From an uncultured Prevotellaceae bacterium (GTDB taxonomy: Bacteria > Bacteroidota > Bacteroidia > Bacteroidales > Bacteroidaceae): a stretch of DNA of 58,368 bases. Made by a program: the position numbers and the translations under genes. The first letter of the stretch is position 1. Every line of letters begins with the position of its first letter. Below the pieces are notes generated by a model. That model did not search any database and had not been told where the DNA came from. It worked only from the letters and a program-made list of their open reading frames with translations. The DNA is taken from contig CACWNV010000022.1 of the NCBI GenBank assembly GCA_902762325.1, positions 1 through 58,368 on the forward strand, given 5' to 3'. Below, in pieces: positions 41,460 through 50,003 of the stretch.

Positions 41460-43675
41460 CAGTCTGCAAGTGAGAATTTAAGTTGTCTCTTTTCTAAGTT
41501 TGCCTCATCCATCCTGATTCTCACGGCATCGCCCAGCTGGTATTTATGGTGGAAGCGTCTGCCGACGAGGCAGTAGTTCCGCTCGTCAAAGTCGTAGTAG
41601 TCGCCGTCGAGGTCGCGCATGGGGACAAGTCCCTCGCAATGGTTCTCGTCGATCTCGCAGTAAATACCATAGCTCTGGATGCCGCTGATGTGTGCATCAA
41701 ATTCCTTTCCGATCTTGTCCATCATGAACTCCACCATCTTGTACTTGATGCTCTCTCTCTCGGCATTGGCAGCCACCTGCTCCATGTCGCTGCTGTGCTG
41801 GCACTGGTCTTCATAGTATTTGGCATTAGCGCTCTTTGCCCCCTGCTGATAGCGGGTGAGCAGTCTGTGAACCATCGTGTCGGGATAGCGGCGGATGGGA
41901 GAAGTGAAATGCGTGTAGTATTCGAATGCCAGTCCGAAGTGTCCGATGTTATGGACCGAGTATCTCGCCTTCATCATCGAGCGCAGGGCAACGGTCTGTA
42001 TCAGCTTGGCTTCTCTCCTGCCTTCCACGTCGTCGATGAGCTTGTTCAGTGAACGGGCAGTCTCTCCCTTCGTGCCAGCCGTCTTCAGTTTATATCCGAA
42101 GTTGATGGCCAGTTCGCGCAGTGCCTCGAGCTTCTGCGGGTCGGGGTTCTCGTGGATACGATAAGGAAGAGTCTTTGCCTTCTTGCCTCTTCCCGGCTTT
42201 CCCACATGCTCGGCAACGGTTCTGTTGGCGAGCAGCATGAACTCCTCAATCAGCTTGTTGGCATCCTTCTGTATCTTGAAGTAGCAGCGGACGGGCTTCC
42301 CCTTCTCATCGATGTCGAACCGCATCTCTTCGCTTTCGAACTTGATGGCTCCACCCTTGAAACGCTGGCTCCGCAGCTTCTTGGCGAGGTGGTCGAGCAT
42401 GAGCAGTTGGAGGGCATTGTCGCCTTTCAGGTCGTGTGGCTTCAGATTTCCCTTTTCATCCACCAGATTGGGGGCAGGCTTGCCCGTCCCGTCCTCCACA
42501 CCGTTCTGTTCCAGCAGCTCCTGCACCTCTTCGTATGCATAGCGGCGGTTGCTCTTGATGATGGTGTGGACGATACGGTAGTTGCGTACCATGGCATCTT
42601 CATCCAAGTCGAAGACGACACTGTATGTGAGTTTCTCCTCATCAGGCCGCAGAGAGCAGACGAAATTACAGAGCCGTTCGGGCAGCATGGGAATTGTACG
42701 GTCGACGAGATAGACACTTGTCGCACGTTTCTGTGCCTCCTTGTCGATAATAGAGCCTTCGGTGACATAATGAGACACATCGGCAATGTGAACGCCCACC
42801 TCCCACAACTTATTGTCAAGCTGGCGGATGCTCAGGGCATCGTCGAAGTCCTTGGCATCATGAGGGTCGATGGTGCAGGTCCATACGTCACGGAAGTCCT
42901 CGCGCTCGGCGATGTCCTGAGCCGTAATCTCACCGGAGATGGCATTGGCAGCGTCCTCTACCTCATTCGGATATTTATAGGGCAGTCCGAACATAGCAAG
43001 AATGGCGTGCATCTCGGCATTGTTCTCGCCGACCGTTCCGAGGATGTCCACCACCTCACCAATGATTTTATTGTTTCCATCATGGGGCCACTTGATAACC
43101 TTTACCACCGCCTTGTCCTTGTTCTTTCCGCCTTTCAGCTTGTTCTTCGGGATGATGATGTCGTTTGCCAGCAAGTTGTCCTGAGTCACCAGAAACGCCA
43201 TGTCCTCCTCCATCTGAATGCGTCCGACGAATGTATCCTTCGCCCGTTTGATAATCTCGATGACCTGTGCCTCCTTGATATGTCTGGGTCTTCGTGCCAT
43301 GTATGAGACTTTCACGCGGTCGCCGTTGAGTGCCGACATAGAGTTACGTTCGGAGACAAAGATCGGCTTACCCCCTTCATCAGGCATGAAGGAGTTCTTT
43401 CCGTTCGGCTTACGGATGAATGTACCCTCCTGCACCTGCATGCCTCTGCTCAGTTTGTAGGCATTATCGGTGACACGTGTCAGGAAATCGTCCCATGCCA
43501 TCTCTTCCATGATGTCGATGGCAAGCATCTTCAGAGGATGTGTAGTCAGTTTCAAATGCCGGAAGATATCTTTCAATGAGAAAGTTCTGTCAGGATTATG
43601 AGTGAAGAAATCTTGCAGGATGTCTGCCAGTTCTTTCTTAGTCATGCTTTTACCGCCTTTTTTTCCTTTGCCCAT
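41459..43675 (-). CDS. rnr: Ribonuclease R
   Basis: 738 aa from ATG 43675 (MGKGKKGGKSMTKKEL); the frame is open to 43843 but crosses the divergent gene's start. Domain order: N-terminal helix-turn-helix-like (~15-80), cold-shock OB folds, catalytic RNB domain with the acidic cluster IDPHDAKDFDDALS (about residues 273-286), HIADVSHYV, and ARYSVHNIGHFGLAFEYYTHFTSPIRRYPD (in parts). A C-terminal S1 domain ends in KRQLKFSLAD. It degrades structured RNA 3' to 5'. The lysine-rich tail of the E. coli enzyme is missing, which is common in short forms. Coupled to the hemolysin III gene. Confidence 0.93.
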   Translation of the reverse strand: MGKGKKGGKSMTKKELADILQDFFTHNPDRTFSLKDIFRHLKLTTHPLKMLAIDIMEEMAWDDFLTRVTDNAYKLSRGMQVQEGTFIRKPNGKNSFMPDEGGKPIFVSERNSMSALNGDRVKVSYMARRPRHIKEAQVIEIIKRAKDTFVGRIQMEEDMAFLVTQDNLLANDIIIPKNKLKGGKNKDKAVVKVIKWPHDGNNKIIGEVVDILGTVGENNAEMHAILAMFGLPYKYPNEVEDAANAISGEITAQDIAEREDFRDVWTCTIDPHDAKDFDDALSIRQLDNKLWEVGVHIADVSHYVTEGSIIDKEAQKRATSVYLVDRTIPMLPERLCNFVCSLRPDEEKLTYSVVFDLDEDAMVRNYRIVHTIIKSNRRYAYEEVQELLEQNGVEDGTGKPAPNLVDEKGNLKPHDLKGDNALQLLMLDHLAKKLRSQRFKGGAIKFESEEMRFDIDEKGKPVRCYFKIQKDANKLIEEFMLLANRTVAEHVGKPGRGKKAKTLPYRIHENPDPQKLEALRELAINFGYKLKTAGTKGETARSLNKLIDDVEGRREAKLIQTVALRSMMKARYSVHNIGHFGLAFEYYTHFTSPIRRYPDTMVHRLLTRYQQGAKSANAKYYEDQCQHSSDMEQVAANAERESIKYKMVEFMMDKIGKEFDAHISGIQSYGIYCEIDENHCEGLVPMRDLDGDYYDFDERNYCLVGRRFHHKYQLGDAVRIRMDEANLEKRQLKFSLAD

Positions 43676-43750
43676 AGTTGTCAGGTTTTTAGTTACTTTG
43701 TTGCAAATTAACGAAATAATTTTGATAAAGCTGCGATTATTTACGATTAT

Positions 43751-43782
43751 TTTGCATTTGTAATAAAAATGAATTATCTTTG
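43751..43782 (+). promoter_or_regulatory. Promoter of SDR-PAP2-S9 unit, nearly leaderless
   Basis: TTTG (43751-43754), exactly 20 bp, TATCTTTG (43775-43782). The ATG at 43791 is only 8 nt beyond the box, so the predicted transcript has a leader of just a few bases. Confidence 0.75.
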
Positions 43783-43790
43783 TCGCAAAT

Positions 43791-44792
43791 ATGGATGAAA
43801 AGGTATTAGTGACTGGTTCCAGCGGCTTCATCGGAAGCTTCATCGTTGAGGAAGCTTTGGAGCGAGGGATGCAGGTATGGGCAGGTGTGCGCCGAGGCAG
43901 CTCGAGAGCGTATCTGCAAGATTCCCGTATCCACTTCTTAGAGCTTGACTTCAGCTCGAAGGAACGGCTGGTGGAACAGCTTGACGGTCATGAGTTTGAT
44001 TATGTGGTACATGCTGCCGGTGTGACCAAGTGTATTAATAAGGACGATTTCTATAAGGTCAACACCCAGGGAACCCGTAATCTTGTAGATGCCCTTCTGG
44101 CATTGCAGATGCCGCTGAAGCGGTTTGTCTATCTTAGTTCGCTGAGCGTCTTCGGCCCCGTCGCTGAGGAGCAGCCCTATCGTGAGATTACCGATGAAGA
44201 CCTTCCAAGGCCGAACACAGCCTACGGAAAGAGCAAGCTGGAGGCAGAGAAGTATCTTGACAGCATCGGGAACGAGTTCCCGTATATCATCCTACGTCCG
44301 ACGGGCGTGTACGGACCGCGTGAGAAAGACTATTTCATGATGGCGAAGAGCATCAAGGGACATACCGACTTTGCCGTGGGATTCCGGAAGCAGGACATCA
44401 CGTTTGTCTATGTGCGCGATGTGGTGCAGGCTGTCTTTCTTGCCTTCGATCACGGCATGAGCGGCCGGAAGTATTTCCTCACCGACGGGAACATCTATCA
44501 GTCGTCGGCATTCAGTAACCGTATTCGGGAAGAGCTGGGGAATCCCTGGTGGATTCGCATCGTAGCTCCCATCTGGCTGCTGAAGGTCATTACCGTATGC
44601 GGTGAGTATATTGGCAGGGCTACGGGTAAGATTACGGCATTAAACAAAGATAAATATCATATCCTGAAACAAAGAAACTGGCGGTGTAATATCGAGCCGA
44701 CAATGGATGAACTGGGGTATCATGCACGCTATGACCTCAGTCGTGGAGTGAAAGAGACAATTGGATGGTATAAGGCAAACGGATGGTTGTAG
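43791..44792 (+). CDS. NAD-dependent epimerase/dehydratase family protein
   Basis: 333 aa extended SDR. NAD-binding VTGSSGFIGS (about residues 6-15), AAGVTKC, active-site Ser in YLSSLSVFGP, and the YxxxK pair in TAYGKSKLEAEKY (about residues 143-147), then RPTGVYGPREKDYF. This set is typical of sugar-nucleotide epimerases and of 3-beta-HSD-like or cinnamyl-reductase relatives. The C-terminal hydrophobic stretch (IRIVAPIWLLKVITVC) resembles the hydroxysteroid-dehydrogenase-like group. The substrate is unknown. It overlaps the PAP2 gene by 10 nt, hinting at a lipid-linked role. Confidence 0.85.
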   Translation: MDEKVLVTGSSGFIGSFIVEEALERGMQVWAGVRRGSSRAYLQDSRIHFLELDFSSKERLVEQLDGHEFDYVVHAAGVTKCINKDDFYKVNTQGTRNLVDALLALQMPLKRFVYLSSLSVFGPVAEEQPYREITDEDLPRPNTAYGKSKLEAEKYLDSIGNEFPYIILRPTGVYGPREKDYFMMAKSIKGHTDFAVGFRKQDITFVYVRDVVQAVFLAFDHGMSGRKYFLTDGNIYQSSAFSNRIREELGNPWWIRIVAPIWLLKVITVCGEYIGRATGKITALNKDKYHILKQRNWRCNIEPTMDELGYHARYDLSRGVKETIGWYKANGWL

Positions 44793-45751
44793 AGTATTTA
44801 AGAAAGTTTGTCGAGAAGGAAAGCAATCCCAGAAAAGGACTGTTTTCCTATGAGTGGGCAATGCTGGCGTATCTTCTTTTTACGCTGGTCGTAGCTATGT
44901 TGCTGCCCATCACTTCCTCTTGGGACAGTGAGTTCTGGTTCGGGCGCGGGAGAATAGTAGCTATCACCTTTTTACTCTGGGGAGTGTACAGGTTCTATCC
45001 TTGCAGGCTGACCCATTTAGCGCGTGCCATCTACCAGCTGTCGCTGCTTGCGTGGTGGTATCCTGACACCTATGAGCTGAACAAGCTGCTTCCCAACCTC
45101 GACCACGTCTTTGCCCAGGCAGAGCAGACCATCTTCGGCTGTCAGCCCGCTCTGCTTTTTTCTCAGGCATGTCCCTGGCCTTTCTTCAGCGAACTGATGG
45201 ATTTGGGCTATGCCTCCTATTTCCCTATCATCGCCTTTGTGACAGTGTATTACTATTTATTCATCTATGAGAAGTTCGACCGCTGTGTCTTTATCACGCT
45301 GGCATCGTTCTTTATCTTTTATGTAATCTTTGTCCTCCTACCCGTGACTGGACCGCAATACTATTATGGAGCGATAGGACTTGATCAGGTGGCACAAGGC
45401 ATTTTCCCGAATGTCTACGACTATTTCAGCACCCACTCAGAACGGATGGTCAGTCCTGGGTGGACAGACGGCTTCTTCTATCATCTGGTGGATTCGGCCC
45501 ACAATGCAGGGGAGCGTCCCACAGCCGCCTTTCCCAGCTCGCATGTCGGCATGACCTGTGTCTTGCTTTTACAGGCATGGTATTCACGCTACCGTCGTAC
45601 ATTCTACATCCTGCTGCCTTTCTTCCTGCTGATGTTTGCTGCCACGGTCTATATACAGGCGCACTACCTCATTGATGCGATAGCCGGACTGTTTACTGGC
45701 TTCCTGTTCTATTATGCAATGTCGTATTTATATGAAAAGTTTAACTTGTGA
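44783..45751 (+). CDS. PAP2-superfamily membrane phosphatase
   Basis: 322 aa with about six spans. Phosphatase motifs lie late: RPTAAFPSSHVGM (the PSGH-like second motif, His included, about residues 249-261) and YIQAHYLIDAIAG (third motif with His and Asp). The first KxxxxxxRP motif is GERP-like, with the basic end only. PAP2 proteins dephosphorylate lipid phosphates such as undecaprenyl diphosphate or phosphatidate at the membrane. An alternative of inositol phosphoceramide synthase-like activity is suggested by the size and the tyrosine-rich centre (GPQYYYGAIG) and by the fact that Bacteroidetes make sphingolipids; this is not resolved. Between an SDR and an S9 peptidase in one operon. Confidence 0.82.
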   Translation: MVVEYLRKFVEKESNPRKGLFSYEWAMLAYLLFTLVVAMLLPITSSWDSEFWFGRGRIVAITFLLWGVYRFYPCRLTHLARAIYQLSLLAWWYPDTYELNKLLPNLDHVFAQAEQTIFGCQPALLFSQACPWPFFSELMDLGYASYFPIIAFVTVYYYLFIYEKFDRCVFITLASFFIFYVIFVLLPVTGPQYYYGAIGLDQVAQGIFPNVYDYFSTHSERMVSPGWTDGFFYHLVDSAHNAGERPTAAFPSSHVGMTCVLLLQAWYSRYRRTFYILLPFFLLMFAATVYIQAHYLIDAIAGLFTGFLFYYAMSYLYEKFNL

Positions 45752-45755
45752 TGGT

Positions 45756-47822
45756 ATGAAAAAACTGGTTCTTCTGCTGACAGTGATGATTTTGTCCTTT
45801 CAGGCAAACGCACAGAAACGCGCTTTTACCATTCCCGATGTGTATCGCATCCAGACGGTTTCGGGAGTCAGGCTCTCGCCCGACGGCACTAAGATTGCAT
45901 ACGCAAAAAATAAGACTGACTTTAAGACGGTCACTTCAGAGACGAACATCTGTCTGATGGACAGTGACGGAAAGAATGTATGCTCCTTGACAGAAGACGG
46001 AGGAAGCTTCTCTCCTGTCTGGACGAAGGACGGAAGAGGACTATTCTTCACTTCCTATCTCAACGGCAGCGCACAGGTCTATCGCTATTCATTTGACAGG
46101 AACTATACAGAGCAAATCACGGATTTCGAGCTGGGAGTGGACGGTGCGGTTGTCTCGCCCGACAACAACCTGATTGCCTTTGCCGCTGAAGTCTACCCGC
46201 AACTCGGGGCAGACGGCAAAGCCAATGCAGAGGCATGGAAGAAAAAGAAAGAAGGTCCGATACATGCACATATCGCCGACAAGCTGCTGTACCGCCATTG
46301 GACAGACTACAGTGACGGCCGCTACTGGCATATCATCGTCTATAACATCAGCAAGAAGACTTACACTGATGTGACCCCCGGTGAGTTTCATTCTCCTGTC
46401 TTCTCGCCCAGCGGTCCTGAGGGATTCACGTTCTCCCCGGACAGCAAGGAACTCTGCTTCACCTCAAACCGTACCGACCGGCCCGCCGAGAACACCAACA
46501 GTGACTTATGGACTGTATCTGTAGAAGGCGGTGAGGCAACTTGCCTGACATCAGGGAATGATGCCTGGGACGGGTCACCACAGTATTCACCCGACGGGAA
46601 ATACATTGCCTATCGTTTTCAGACCATCAATGGCTATGAGAGCGACCGCTTCCAACTGGCTGTCATCGACAGGCAGACAGGGGAGAAGCGCAACTTGACG
46701 GAATCGTTTGACAACTGGGTAGAGGAGTTCCAATGGGCTGCCGACTCAAAGAGCATCTATTTCCTGGCACCAGAGACAGGCTATGAACCACTGTATAACG
46801 TAGATCTGAAGAAAGGAAACATCAGGAAGGTGCTGGGCGGACGCTCGCTGTCATCCTTCCAGGTGGGAGAGAAGAACAAACTGTATTATACCTATAGCAC
46901 GACCGGCAAGCCCAGTGCGCTCTATTCATGCAATACCAAGAAGGCTCAAAGTGAGGTGCAGCTCACCCATTACAACGACAAGCTGGAGGCAGAGGTGGAC
47001 ATCCGGCCTTCTGAAGCCATGTGGGTGATTGGAGCCGACGGCGACTCTGTGGAGGTGTTCGTGGTGAAGCCGCATGGCTTCGACCCTTCAAAGAAATATC
47101 CGCTGATTATCAATGTTCACGGCGGACCGCAGATGCAATGGATGGACAGCTACCGTAACGACTGGCAGGTCTTCCCCGGAGCAGGCTATGTGGTGGCATA
47201 TCCCAATCCTCACGGTTCTACAGGGCGCGGGCAGAAGTTCTGCCGTGACATCTCAGGCAGCTGGGGTGGCTGTCCCTACGAGGATGTGATGAAGATAACG
47301 GATATGCTTGAGCAGCTGCCGTATGTGGATAAAGACCGGATGGGAGCCATGGGATGGAGCTATGGCGGCTATTTCATGAACTGGCTGCAGGGACAGACGC
47401 ATCGTTTCAAGTGTCTGGCTTCAATGATGGGACTCTTCGACCTGCGCTCTATGTGGGGAGCAACCGAAGAGCTGTGGTTCCCGAACTTCGAACTGGAAGG
47501 TCAGCCCTGGAACTCTACATTGTACAAGAAGTGGAGTCCGTCGGAGTATGTTCAGAACTTTGCCACTCCGACATTGATCATCACAGGAGAGAAAGACTAT
47601 CGGGTGCCCTATACCCAGTCGCTGCAATACTTCTCGGTCTTACAGACCTTGGGCATTCCTTCCCGCCTTATCGTTTTCGAGAACGACGGACACTGGCCCA
47701 GTTCCCTGCGGTCTATGCCTTTGTATTATAATTCCCATCTGGAATGGTTCCATCAGTATCTGGGTGGTGCTCCTGCCCCGTGGGACAGTGAGAAGATGGT
47801 TCAGAATGCTGAAGCATATTGA
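45756..47822 (+). CDS. S9 family serine peptidase (DPP/acylaminoacyl peptidase-like)
   Basis: 688 aa from ATG 45756, after the PAP2 stop by 4 bp. A signal peptide ends at QANAQ (about residue 20). Residues ~25-420 form a beta-propeller with repeated PD40 blades (RLSPDGTKIAYA, FTFSPDSKELCFTS, PQYSPDGKYIAY). The alpha/beta-hydrolase domain has the nucleophile in GAMGWSYGGYF (about residue 534), Asp in TGEKDYRVPYTQ and His in ENDGHWP. Exported dipeptidyl or acyl peptidase acting on small peptides in the periplasm, close to the DPP5/S9C group. Its last 110 nt overlap the convergent TrmH gene. Confidence 0.9.
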   Translation: MKKLVLLLTVMILSFQANAQKRAFTIPDVYRIQTVSGVRLSPDGTKIAYAKNKTDFKTVTSETNICLMDSDGKNVCSLTEDGGSFSPVWTKDGRGLFFTSYLNGSAQVYRYSFDRNYTEQITDFELGVDGAVVSPDNNLIAFAAEVYPQLGADGKANAEAWKKKKEGPIHAHIADKLLYRHWTDYSDGRYWHIIVYNISKKTYTDVTPGEFHSPVFSPSGPEGFTFSPDSKELCFTSNRTDRPAENTNSDLWTVSVEGGEATCLTSGNDAWDGSPQYSPDGKYIAYRFQTINGYESDRFQLAVIDRQTGEKRNLTESFDNWVEEFQWAADSKSIYFLAPETGYEPLYNVDLKKGNIRKVLGGRSLSSFQVGEKNKLYYTYSTTGKPSALYSCNTKKAQSEVQLTHYNDKLEAEVDIRPSEAMWVIGADGDSVEVFVVKPHGFDPSKKYPLIINVHGGPQMQWMDSYRNDWQVFPGAGYVVAYPNPHGSTGRGQKFCRDISGSWGGCPYEDVMKITDMLEQLPYVDKDRMGAMGWSYGGYFMNWLQGQTHRFKCLASMMGLFDLRSMWGATEELWFPNFELEGQPWNSTLYKKWSPSEYVQNFATPTLIITGEKDYRVPYTQSLQYFSVLQTLGIPSRLIVFENDGHWPSSLRSMPLYYNSHLEWFHQYLGGAPAPWDSEKMVQNAEAY

Positions 47823-48348
47823 CAAATTCCCAGATAACGATACCTGCCGTCACAGAGACATTGAGTGAATGTTTGGTGCCGTACTGCTGAATCTCAAGGC
47901 AGTCGTCCGACAAGTCCACGACACTTTGGTGGACTCCCTTCACCTCATTGCCGAGGATGACGGCGTATTTGGTGTGTTCCCTCTTTTTTTCTTTCAGTCT
48001 ATGCAGCTTTGTACTCCCTTCAACCTGCTCAATGCTATAGACGAAATAGCCGTCGGCATGAAGTGAGCGGACGGCTTCTTCTGCTGTGGGGAAATAGCGC
48101 CAGCTGACAGCATCCTCACCGCCGAGGGCTGTCTTGTGAATCTCTGGATGGGGCGGGGTTGCGGTAATGCCACACAGATAGACAGCTTCTATGCGGAAAG
48201 CATCACAAGTACGGAAGACGCTGCCTACGTTATAAAGGCTCCGCACATCGTCCAGTACGACGATAAGCGGCAGCTTGTCGGCCTGGTGGAACTCTTCCAC
48301 CGTCAGCCGTTTCATCTCTATCGTTCTAAGCTTGCGTTTCTCTGACAT
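47713..48348 (-). CDS. TrmH/SpoU family RNA 2'-O-methyltransferase with overlapping C-terminal tail
   Basis: 211 aa from ATG 48348 (MSEKRKLRTIEM). SPOUT motifs: LDDVRSLYNVGSVFRTCDAF (motif 1, residues ~28-47), YAVILGNEVKGVHQSV (motif 2), and LNVSVTAGIVIWEF (motif 3, knot). It methylates the ribose of a tRNA or rRNA nucleotide with SAM. The normal family end would be near WEFVNML, but the frame continues for about 36 residues antisense inside the S9 peptidase gene. The tail (HSEPSSHCPTGQEHH) is low in recognisable structure. It is 4 bp after sufE, so the two are cotranscribed. Core assignment is secure; the tail is odd. Confidence 0.88.
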   Translation of the reverse strand: MSEKRKLRTIEMKRLTVEEFHQADKLPLIVVLDDVRSLYNVGSVFRTCDAFRIEAVYLCGITATPPHPEIHKTALGGEDAVSWRYFPTAEEAVRSLHADGYFVYSIEQVEGSTKLHRLKEKKREHTKYAVILGNEVKGVHQSVVDLSDDCLEIQQYGTKHSLNVSVTAGIVIWEFVNMLQHSEPSSHCPTGQEHHPDTDGTIPDGNYNTKA

Positions 48349-48352
48349 CTTC

Positions 48353-48766
48353 TTAATTGTTGTATGCCAGTGCGTACATGCGTATCTGCTTGACCATTGC
48401 CAGCAATCCGTTGGAGCGGGTAGGTGAAAGATGGTCGCGGAGTCCGATCTCATCAATGAAATAGAGCTTTGTATCGATGATCTCCTGAGGGGTATGTCCG
48501 CTCAGCACACGGATAAGGAGGGCGATGATACCTTTCACGATGAGGGCATCACTCTCCGCTTTGAAGAAAAGAAGTCCGTCGCGATGCTCACAGTGTATCC
48601 ATACACGGCTCTGGCAACCGTCGATAAGATTCTGCTCAGTCTTGTACTGTTCAGGCAATGTTTCCAGGTCGTTGCCCAGATCAATCAACATCTGATATTT
48701 GTCCATCCAGTCATCAAAGCCGGCAAACTCTTCAATCACTTCGTCTTGTATTTCATTAATGGTCAT
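48353..48766 (-). CDS. sufE: SufE family sulfur acceptor for Fe-S assembly
   Basis: 137 aa. The catalytic cysteine is in LIDGCQSRVW (about residue 51), with the family's EQNLIDGC lead and a late SPTRSNGLLAMVKQI helix. SufE takes persulfide from SufS and passes it to the Suf scaffold in the cytoplasm. sufS and sufBCD are not in the window. Upstream of trmH, under a box at 48794-48801. Confidence 0.92.
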   Translation of the reverse strand: MTINEIQDEVIEEFAGFDDWMDKYQMLIDLGNDLETLPEQYKTEQNLIDGCQSRVWIHCEHRDGLLFFKAESDALIVKGIIALLIRVLSGHTPQEIIDTKLYFIDEIGLRDHLSPTRSNGLLAMVKQIRMYALAYNN

Positions 48767-48793
48767 AGCAGTTGTTCTTTACAAATTTGGCGG

Positions 48794-48801
48794 CAAAGTT
48801 A
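48794..48801 (-). promoter_or_regulatory. -7 promoter element of sufE-trmH
   Basis: Minus-strand TAACTTTG, full TAnnTTTG match 27 bp before the sufE ATG. Confidence 0.6.
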
Positions 48802-48844
48802 CAATAAATTTCAAAAAAGTATGTAAGGTTGTGTAGTTTTTTGA

Positions 48845-48852
48845 TAACTTTG
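48845..48852 (+). promoter_or_regulatory. -7 promoter element of ECF sigma gene
   Basis: TAACTTTG, full match, 38 bp before ATG 48891; divergent with the sufE box 44 bp away. The -33 box is not clear. Confidence 0.55.
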
Positions 48853-48890
48853 TCGTCTAACGGGTAAATCTTCTATTCAAAAAGACGACA

Positions 48891-49370
48891 ATGGAACGAA
48901 CAGAACAACAATTTGCGCAAACAGTCAAGGAACATAAGAGCACCATCTACACCGTGTGCTACATGTTCTCTAAGGATGCCGATGAGGTCAACGACTTATT
49001 CCAGGAGGTGCTGGTCAACTTATGGAAGGGCTTTGAAGGCTTCGAGCATCGAAGTGATATCCGGACTTGGATCTATCGGGTTGCCCTGAACACCTGTATC
49101 TCGATTGACAGGAAGAAGCGGCGGCAGTCCACCGTCAGTCTGACAATGGATATCAACCTCTTTAAAGATACTGATAACGACACACAGCAGGTCTCCATGC
49201 TGCATCAGCGTATTTCCAGGTTGCAGCCTTTCGACCGTGCCATCGTGCTGCTCTGGCTTGAAAACCTCAGCTATGAGGAGATAGGTCAGATCGTCGGTAT
49301 CACCACAAAGAACGTCAGTGTTCGTCTTTACCGGATAAAAGAGCAATTAAAAAACATGTCGAACAATTAA
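48891..49370 (+). CDS. ECF-type RNA polymerase sigma factor
   Basis: 159 aa. Sigma2 region with DLFQEVLVNLWKGF and RTWIYRVALNTCI (about residues 38-70), then the sigma4 helix-turn-helix LSYEEIGQIVGITTKNVSVRLYRIKEQL (in parts, ~122-150). There is no N-terminal region 1 and no long linker, so it is of the extracytoplasmic-function class. ECF sigmas respond to envelope signals when an anti-sigma factor releases them. The next gene, 12 bp on, is a membrane protein that could be that factor. Confidence 0.92.
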   Translation: MERTEQQFAQTVKEHKSTIYTVCYMFSKDADEVNDLFQEVLVNLWKGFEGFEHRSDIRTWIYRVALNTCISIDRKKRRQSTVSLTMDINLFKDTDNDTQQVSMLHQRISRLQPFDRAIVLLWLENLSYEEIGQIVGITTKNVSVRLYRIKEQLKNMSNN

Positions 49371-49382
49371 AACTTACCCATT

Positions 49383-49964
49383 ATGTACGAAAACGAACTG
49401 AATGAGATGCGCCAGCAGATGGCCATTCTGAAAAATAAACTCGACCGCCAAGAGATAGTGAACGACCGCATCATACGTCGTTCGATGAAAAGGAACGTCG
49501 GCAACATCAAGCGTCGCTACTATTTTGTTATTGCTCTTGCACTTTTAATGATACCTTACGGATATTGGGCTTTTGTGAAGCTGGTGGGCTTTTCCTTTGC
49601 CTTCTGGGTAGGCACAAGCATCTTCATGCTTATATGTGCCGGAGCCACCTATTATAACTGTTTGATTGTGAGTGACGCCAACATGATGCACCGCAATCTT
49701 GTGGACGCCGGTAAAAAGGTGGCACGTGCCAAGAAGTTCGATGCCGACTGGCTTTTCTTCGGCATTCCTTCGGTCATCCTATGGTTTGGATGGTTTGTCT
49801 ATGAAATCTATAAGATGAACAAGGGTTCTTTGGACGAAGGGCTCTTCTGGGGCGGTGTTGTGGGTGGTATTATCGGTGCCATTGCCGGCTTTAGGATTCA
49901 CTTCAAGACACAAAGGCAGTATCAGGAGATCATTGATAACATTGAAGAATTGACTGAAGAGTAA
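49383..49964 (+). CDS. Sigma-linked membrane protein of unknown function
   Basis: 193 aa. A charged, coiled-coil-like N-terminal segment (NEMRQQMAILKNKLDRQE, residues ~5-30) precedes about four membrane spans (YYFVIALALLMIPYGYW, FAFWVGTSIFMLICAG, FFGIPSVILWFGWFVYE, LFWGGVVGGIIGAIAGF). No zinc-binding anti-sigma motif (HxxxCxxC) is seen. Pairs of ECF sigma plus short membrane protein recur in Bacteroidetes, so it may be the anti-sigma factor with a cytoplasmic N-terminal sigma-binding helix; this is inference from position. A hairpin terminator follows after 6 bp. Confidence 0.8.
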   Translation: MYENELNEMRQQMAILKNKLDRQEIVNDRIIRRSMKRNVGNIKRRYYFVIALALLMIPYGYWAFVKLVGFSFAFWVGTSIFMLICAGATYYNCLIVSDANMMHRNLVDAGKKVARAKKFDADWLFFGIPSVILWFGWFVYEIYKMNKGSLDEGLFWGGVVGGIIGAIAGFRIHFKTQRQYQEIIDNIEELTEE

Positions 49965-49970
49965 TAAATG

Positions 49971-50003
49971 AAAAGGGAGACTTTCAACAGTCTCCCTTTT
50001 TTC
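49971..50003 (+). terminator. Intrinsic terminator after sigma operon
   Basis: AAAAGGGAGACT pairs perfectly with AGTCTCCCTTTT (12-bp stem, 6-nt loop) followed by more T. It lies just before the convergent U32 stop and probably works for both strands. Confidence 0.85.

Noticed and set aside
42152-43306. 384-aa plus-strand frame
   Set aside because: Antisense shadow of RNase R; no domain, no promoter.
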